Below, piece by piece: positions 13,788 through 17,257 of a stretch of DNA of 17,257 nucleotides. Origin of the DNA: an uncultured Lachnospiraceae bacterium (GTDB lineage Bacteria > Bacillota > Clostridia > Lachnospirales > Lachnospiraceae); assembly GCA_910586025.1 (NCBI GenBank), contig CAJUIO010000079.1, forward strand, positions 1 through 17,257. The letters are read 5' to 3'. The first letter of the stretch is position 1. Each line of letters begins with the position of its first letter. Below the pieces are notes generated by a model. The model saw nothing but the letters and a program-made list of their open reading frames with translations. It was not told where the DNA came from and made no database searches. The position numbers were made by a program, and so were the translations under genes.

Positions 13788-15254
13788 ATGAAAAATAACA
13801 CAAAGAAGGAAAAACTGGTCAAGTCCTGTACGGTCTTTCTTTGTCTTCTGCTGACAGGCTGCGGAACAATCGGTCTGGCACAGGAGGCGGCCTTTGAAAG
13901 CTCCTACGATAACACAGTGGAGGAGGAAGTGGATATTTACACATCGCAGATCAGCGGGATTCTGCAGGAGGTTAATCAGGAGGAGGGAACCTTTACCCTG
14001 TATCTGCCCAATGCGGGAGAAGAGAAGATTCTGATCTACGACGGCGGTACTTATGTTCAGGACAAATACGGCAGTGCGCTTGCGATCACCCAGCTGGTGC
14101 CGGGAGAGGTCGTTAATGCGGACTATAACAGCAGTCTCGAGAAGGCGGGAAGGATTTCCGTCTCTTCTGACGTGTGGAGCATTGAAGGAATCGGCAAGTT
14201 TCAGCTGAACGCAGATAAGAAAACGCTGGAGGTGGGAAGCGATCTCTACAGCATCCGGCCTGATGCGAAGGTTTTTTCGGCCGGTGAGGAGCTTGACCTG
14301 AACCAGATCATTCATCAGGATGTGCTGACTGTTAAGGGTATGGGACACGATATTATCAGCATCATTGTGGAGGCCGGACACGGATATCTGGATCTCAACA
14401 ATGAGGACGCCCTGATCGGCGGCTGGATCGAAGTGGGACAAAGTGTGATTCAGGAGATCTCCCCGGATATGCTGCTCACGGTTCCGGAGGGAAGCTACGC
14501 GGTTCGGCTCACGGCGGACGGAGTGGAGGAGATGAGAGAGGTTTTCATAGCAAGGAACCGGGAGACGGTTCTTGACCTTGGAAATGTCGAGCTCCCCGCA
14601 TCGGACAGCGGAAAGGTTTCCTTTGTCGTCCGGCCCGAGTCCGCTTCTGTTCAGGTGGACGGGGTGGATGTCAACCATCTTTATACGGTGATACTTCCCC
14701 TTGGCATTCATCAGATCACCGCCGGCGCTTCCGGCTATGATACGGTCTCGGAGTATTTCGAGGTGAAGGAGGGCGAAGCCTCGACAGTCAGGATCACTCT
14801 GAATGAGGCATCTGAAACATCCTCAGCCACCGTATCCGGAAACAGTGTGGAGGAAAAGGAAAAGCAGGACGAGACGGAGAAAGAGAAAAACGACAAGCCC
14901 ACCGTTACCGTCACGGCTCCCTCGGGTGTGGAGGTTTATCAGGATAACCGTTACATGGGGGTTGCGCCCGTCACCTATAGCAAGACCGGCGGCAGCCACA
15001 CCATTACTCTGAGAAAGACGGGATATATTACCAGAAGCTACAGCGTGGAGATTGCGGATGACGATCAGAACGTGACCCTTTCCTTCCCGGCTCTTGAGAA
15101 GGAGAGCACTGCCAATACGAAGCCTCAGACTGTGAGCGGAAACCAGATTTCGGGCAACTCAACGAAGCGGGAAAACGTGTCAAATAATAGTACCGTGAGC
15201 GGAAATAAGTCCACGGTCAGCGGAAACAAGGGCAAAGTAAGCGGAAATAACTAA
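13788..15254 (+). CDS. Surface lipoprotein with PEGA-like repeats and a VSGN-repeat tail
   Basis: This 488-aa protein is probably exported and lipid-anchored. A basic N terminus and hydrophobic stretch end in the lipobox LLTGC, with C25 as the modified residue. Residues 55-200 form a region I do not recognise, rich in short beta-type segments. Three PEGA-like beta domains follow, at about 210-268 (VPEGSYAVRLTADG), 275-338 (LPLGIHQITAGASGYD) and 371-434 (KTGGSHTITLRKTGYI). The last two are clear and the first is divergent. A charged Glu/Lys linker (353-370) joins the second and third. The tail from 449 carries repeated VSGN/ISGN. PEGA domains are thought to bind cell-surface material, but no function is assigned. 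AAAGGAAG lies 7-8 bases before the ATG. It forms its own transcription unit before hupA. Confidence 0.85.
   Translation: MKNNTKKEKLVKSCTVFLCLLLTGCGTIGLAQEAAFESSYDNTVEEEVDIYTSQISGILQEVNQEEGTFTLYLPNAGEEKILIYDGGTYVQDKYGSALAITQLVPGEVVNADYNSSLEKAGRISVSSDVWSIEGIGKFQLNADKKTLEVGSDLYSIRPDAKVFSAGEELDLNQIIHQDVLTVKGMGHDIISIIVEAGHGYLDLNNEDALIGGWIEVGQSVIQEISPDMLLTVPEGSYAVRLTADGVEEMREVFIARNRETVLDLGNVELPASDSGKVSFVVRPESASVQVDGVDVNHLYTVILPLGIHQITAGASGYDTVSEYFEVKEGEASTVRITLNEASETSSATVSGNSVEEKEKQDETEKEKNDKPTVTVTAPSGVEVYQDNRYMGVAPVTYSKTGGSHTITLRKTGYITRSYSVEIADDDQNVTLSFPALEKESTANTKPQTVSGNQISGNSTKRENVSNNSTVSGNKSTVSGNKGKVSGNN
15132..15248 (+). repeat. VSGN-repeat coding tail of the PEGA lipoprotein
   Basis: Residues 449-487 hold VSGN at 449, ISGN at 454, a degenerate VSNN at 464, and VSGN at 470, 477 and 484, the last three with a 7-residue period. 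Another VSGN stands alone at 349. The DNA repeats GTGAGCGGAAA and close variants. The low-complexity Ser/Asn/Lys tail is probably a flexible surface linker or a glycosylated stalk. Confidence 0.8.
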
Positions 15255-15290
15255 AAAGTCCGCAGGTACGCATAAAAGGACAAAATTTCC

Positions 15291-15319
15291 TTGACAAATA
15301 AATCCAAAGACGATATATA
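15291..15319 (+). promoter_or_regulatory. Sigma-A promoter for hupA
   Basis: TTGACA (15291-15296) and TATATA (15314-15319) are 17 bases apart. Transcription would begin near 15327 and give a leader of about 58 bases ending in a strong GAGGAGGAG ribosome site. This fits a highly expressed nucleoid protein. Confidence 0.8.
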
Positions 15320-15384
15320 TTATATATGCATCCCGCAAGAGAGGGACAAATAAATTATCACTCATATAAAGAGGAGGAGTTCGC

Positions 15385-15663
15385 ATGAACAAGACAGAGT
15401 TAGTGGCAGCTATAGCTGATCAGGCTAATTTATCCAAGAAAGATGCTGAGGCGGCTTTAAAGGCTTTTACAGATGTTGTGACAGACGAATTGAAGAAGGA
15501 CGGAAAGGTTCAGTTAGTTGGCTTTGGTACCTTTGAAGTATCCAAGAGAGCGGCAAGAGAGGGAAGAAATCCCCAGAGCGGCAAGGTAATGAAGATCGCA
15601 GCTTCCAAGGCTCCCAAGTTTAAGGCTGGCAAGGCTTTAAAGGACGCAGTTAACGAGAATTAA
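15385..15663 (+). CDS. hupA: HU family DNA-binding nucleoid protein
   Basis: This 92-aa HU protein coats and bends DNA as a dimer in the nucleoid. Its full length matches the family. It has the N-terminal helices (MNKTELVAAIADQANLSKKDAE), the turn VGFGTFEV (45-52), and the DNA-minor-groove arm with AAREGRNPQSGKVMKI (56-71), including the intercalating Pro of RNP. The ATG at 15385 has GAGGAGGAG just upstream. It is flanked by its own promoter and a strong terminator, and stands first in the HU-rqcP-yabP-yabQ-divIC order seen in many Firmicutes. Confidence 0.97.
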   Translation: MNKTELVAAIADQANLSKKDAEAALKAFTDVVTDELKKDGKVQLVGFGTFEVSKRAAREGRNPQSGKVMKIAASKAPKFKAGKALKDAVNEN

Positions 15664-15673
15664 TAAATATTTG

Positions 15674-15703
15674 AAGGATCTGCCACCGGCAGATCCTTTT
15701 TTT
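15674..15703 (+). terminator. Intrinsic terminator after hupA
   Basis: AAGGATCTGCC (15674-15684) and GGCAGATCCTT (15688-15698) form a perfect 11-bp stem with an ACC loop, and the T-run continues to 15703. No clear promoter follows before rqcP, so partial read-through may feed the downstream genes. Confidence 0.95.
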
Positions 15704-15760
15704 ACATAGTTAATATGCATCCGGCGCACGGAGGCACCGTAAGAAAGAGAGGAGACTTTT

Positions 15761-16000
15761 ATGAGACTGGACAAATATTTAAAGGTATCAAGGCTGATCA
15801 AGAGAAGGACGGTTGCAAACGAGGCCTGCGATGCGGGGAGAGTGATGATCAATGACAGGCCTGCAAAGGCCTCCGCGGAGGTAAAGGCCGGAGACATCAT
15901 AACCATTGCGTTTGGAAACAAGGACGTGAAGGTGGAGGTGCTCACCGTGCAGGAAACGGTAAAAAAAGAGGAAGCGAAAGATTTGTTCCGATATTTATAG
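15761..16000 (+). CDS. rqcP: RqcP/YabO, S4-domain ribosome-associated quality-control factor
   Basis: This 79-aa protein is a single S4 RNA-binding domain. It starts with the signature MRLDKYLKVSRLIKRRTVANEAC and continues with the GRVMINDRPAKAS and GDIITIAFG segments. In Bacillus the orthologue works with RqcH on stalled 50S subunits to add alanine tails to incomplete chains. The start has AGAGGAG upstream. Its place between hupA and yabP is the conserved one in Firmicutes and separates it from the heat-shock HslR paralogues of Proteobacteria. Confidence 0.93.
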   Translation: MRLDKYLKVSRLIKRRTVANEACDAGRVMINDRPAKASAEVKAGDIITIAFGNKDVKVEVLTVQETVKKEEAKDLFRYL

Positions 16001-16028
16001 AATATATTACAGGCTCCCTTAATATAAT
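16000..16028 (+). promoter_or_regulatory. Candidate promoter upstream of yabP
   Basis: TATAAT (16023-16028) is preceded 17 bases earlier by GAATAT (16000-16005), a poor sigma-A -35. The same stretch reads partly like a sigma-E site (AATATAAT against CATACAAT), but the ATATT element would be only 12 bases away. In Bacillus yabP-yabQ is sigma-E dependent, so a sporulation promoter is plausible here but not shown. Confidence 0.35.
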
Positions 16029-16060
16029 TTTTTAGAGAAGATTATAGCCGGGAGAAAGAA

Positions 16061-16351
16061 ATGGAAGATTTAAACAGCTTAAATAAGCGTACCCATAAAG
16101 TATCTCTGTCAAATAGAAGGACATGTAATTTGACAGGTGTTGTTGACGTGCTTTCCTTTGACCTGAATGAGATCATTCTCGAGACGGATCAGGGAATGCT
16201 GATGATTAAGGGGAGCGAGCTCCATGTGAACCGCCTTACCCTCGAGAAGGGCGAGGTGGACATTGACGGGAAGGTTGACAGCTTTACATACTCGGAACAG
16301 GCGGGAATGGGAGGCAAGGGAGAATCACTGCTGTCGAGGCTTTTCAAGTAG
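16061..16351 (+). CDS. yabP: Sporulation protein YabP
   Basis: This 96-aa protein is of YabP/YqfC family length and pattern. It has HKVSLSNRRTCNLTGVVDVLSFD near the N terminus, then ETDQGMLMIKGSELHVNRLTLEKGEVDIDGKVDSFTYSE, the core of the family. YabP is made in the mother cell during sporulation, and its biochemical role is poorly defined. The ATG at 16061 has GGGAGAAAG upstream. The stop directly abuts the GTG at 16352 that can start yabQ, so the two are translationally coupled. Confidence 0.92.
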   Translation: MEDLNSLNKRTHKVSLSNRRTCNLTGVVDVLSFDLNEIILETDQGMLMIKGSELHVNRLTLEKGEVDIDGKVDSFTYSEQAGMGGKGESLLSRLFK

Positions 16352-16357
16352 GTGGCT

Positions 16358-16846
16358 ATGAGCGGGACGATTGTGGATGAAGTAATGTTTTTGCTGGACT
16401 CGTTTTTCCTGGGAGCGGTCATTACCTGTGTCTATGACGGCTTTCTGATCCTGCGGCGGCTGATTAAGCACAATATGCTGTTTATTTCCCTGGAGGATCT
16501 GATTTTCTGGGTGGTCTGCGCAATCGGCGTTTTTTATGTACTTTATGAGGAAAATGACGGAATACTGAGATGGTTCGCCGTGGTGGGGGCGTCTCTTGGC
16601 ATGCTGGCTTACAAAAAGACCTTAAGCCCTCTTGTCATCCGGGCGGTAAGTAAGGCGCTGAAGGTGATTTCCCGGTGTGTCCTGGCAGTGATCCGATTTA
16701 TCCTTGCTCCCTTTGCATTTCTGCGCAGGAAGGCGGGGGCGGGGGGAAGAGGGCTGATAAGGCGCGGCGGCAGATTTGTAAATTATATGAAAAAGAAGTT
16801 GACTGCCTGTAGAAAAGTACTTAATATAATACTATGTAAACGTTGA
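16358..16846 (+). CDS. yabQ: Sporulation membrane protein YabQ
   Basis: This protein of about 162 aa has hydrophobic segments at about 8-28, 44-60 and 66-82. These are followed by an amphipathic, very basic C-terminal half (RRKAGAGGRGLIRRGGRF). The pattern and the place right after yabP match YabQ, a mother-cell membrane protein needed for spore cortex formation in Bacillus. Two starts are possible: GTG at 16352, immediately after the yabP stop, and ATG at 16358. The AGGTGG lies too close to the ATG, so translation may depend on coupling. I use the ATG because MSGTIVDEV best resembles known N termini. Confidence 0.88.
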   Translation: MSGTIVDEVMFLLDSFFLGAVITCVYDGFLILRRLIKHNMLFISLEDLIFWVVCAIGVFYVLYEENDGILRWFAVVGASLGMLAYKKTLSPLVIRAVSKALKVISRCVLAVIRFILAPFAFLRRKAGAGGRGLIRRGGRFVNYMKKKLTACRKVLNIILCKR

Positions 16847-16865
16847 AATGCATGAGGAGCGGACT

Positions 16866-17174
16866 ATGGCGAGAAGAGCGGCTTACCGCAAAAAGCGGCA
16901 GAACAGGTTCGGAATGCTTCTGGTGTCTATGGTTGTTATCATGCTTATGGTGGTGGTGGCAATAAAGAGCATTGAGCTGCGGGAAAAGAAGGCCCGTTAT
17001 GCGCAGAAGGAGCAGACGCTTATCGAACAGATCGAGGCGGAGACGAAGCGTTCGGAGGAAATAGATCAATATGAGAAATATACGCAGACCATGAAGTATA
17101 TTGAGGACGTGGCCAAGGACAGGCTGGGTCTTGTATATGAGGGTGAGATAATATTTAAGGATGAGAACAATTAG
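16866..17174 (+). CDS. divIC: DivIC/FtsB-like septum formation initiator protein
   Basis: This 102-aa bitopic division protein acts in the septal complex with FtsL and DivIB. The N terminus is very basic (MARRAAYRKKRQNRF), with one membrane span at about 16-34. A coiled coil runs from about 36 to 66. The typical C-terminal segment YIEDVAKDRLGLVYEGEIIF is at 78-97. The ATG at 16866 has GAGGAG 6 bases before it. An upstream ATG at 16848 has no such site. It follows yabQ by 19 bases and ends one base before a strong terminator. Confidence 0.9.
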   Translation: MARRAAYRKKRQNRFGMLLVSMVVIMLMVVVAIKSIELREKKARYAQKEQTLIEQIEAETKRSEEIDQYEKYTQTMKYIEDVAKDRLGLVYEGEIIFKDENN

Positions 17175-17207
17175 CAGACACGGCAAAGGCCGTGTCTGTA
17201 TTTTTTT
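17175..17207 (+). terminator. Intrinsic terminator after divIC
   Basis: CAGACACGGC (17175-17184) and GCCGTGTCTG (17189-17198) form a perfect 10-bp stem with an AAAG loop, followed by TA and seven T. It closes the rqcP-yabP-yabQ-divIC unit and appears to be the insertion target of the intron that follows. Confidence 0.95.
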
Positions 17208-17209
17208 GT

Positions 17210-17257
17210 GTGTGCCCGGTGGGCACACGTTCTAACGGGTGAAAGTCCCCAATCCGC
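17210..17257 (+). mobile_element. 5' end of a probable group IIC intron, cut by the window edge
   Basis: The segment starts GTGTGCCCGG, matching the GUGYG 5' boundary of bacterial group II introns. From memory this is the same ten bases as the start of the IIC intron O.i.I1. A GTGTGCCC/GGGCACAC hairpin (17210-17217 and 17221-17228) follows. Then comes CTAACGGGTGAAAGTCCC, close to the GGGTGAGAGTCCC stretch of domain I in IIC introns. It lies just after the T-run of the divIC terminator, the known target preference of IIC introns. The rest of the ribozyme, any reverse transcriptase gene and the 3' end are outside the window. The exact first base could be 17208 or 17210. Confidence 0.8.

Noticed and set aside
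15132..15248. CRISPR-like or mobile repeat
   Set aside because: The short GTGAGCGGAAA repeats are in frame and encode VSGN, so they are coding repeats of the lipoprotein tail.

Overview
The window looks like chromosomal DNA of a spore-forming Clostridia, most likely a Lachnospiraceae-type anaerobe. The grounds are the HU-rqcP-yabP-yabQ-divIC sporulation and division cluster, a CotS-like coat protein, a PerR-reverse rubrerythrin-rubredoxin peroxide defence unit, a short eukaryote-like ProRS, and a lipoprotein ending in VSGN repeats. The genus assignment is inference. No rRNA, tRNA, CRISPR array or phage is visible.

Layout. 1-2750: a HlyD/MacA-like membrane fusion protein (+) converges on an Rpn/PD-(D/E)XK family gene (-) across a shared bidirectional terminator. 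2747-4028: on the minus strand, perR, rubrerythrin and a 57-aa rubredoxin, with a strong perR promoter overlapped by palindromic operator candidates. 4087-7137: a plus-strand unit with a duplicated promoter/RBS module, a sensor kinase, an OmpR-type regulator and an RluA-family pseudouridine synthase. 7225-9812: an AI-2E/YtvI-like membrane protein overlapping an O-antigen-ligase-like membrane protein. 9809-12683: a consensus sigma-A promoter, then proS and cca, both acting on tRNA. 12740-15254: a CotS-like protein with an altered metal-binding residue, then a PEGA-repeat lipoprotein. 15291-17174: hupA, rqcP, yabP, yabQ and divIC, closed by a strong terminator.

The last 48 bases look like the 5' end of a bacterial group IIC intron. 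They begin GTGTGCCCGG, carry a GGGTGAAAGTCCC motif, and sit directly after the T-tract of the divIC terminator, which is the target preference of this intron class. The rest of the intron lies beyond the window and I cannot see it.

Other points that stand out are an Rpn-family protein that has lost the Glu of its ExQ motif, an 80-bp-spaced duplication of a promoter/RBS module before the kinase, candidate sporulation sigma-factor promoters before three genes, and a lipoprotein with three PEGA-like domains and a VSGN-repeat tail. I found no convincing wholly new system. Most of the window is ordinary core and sporulation genome.
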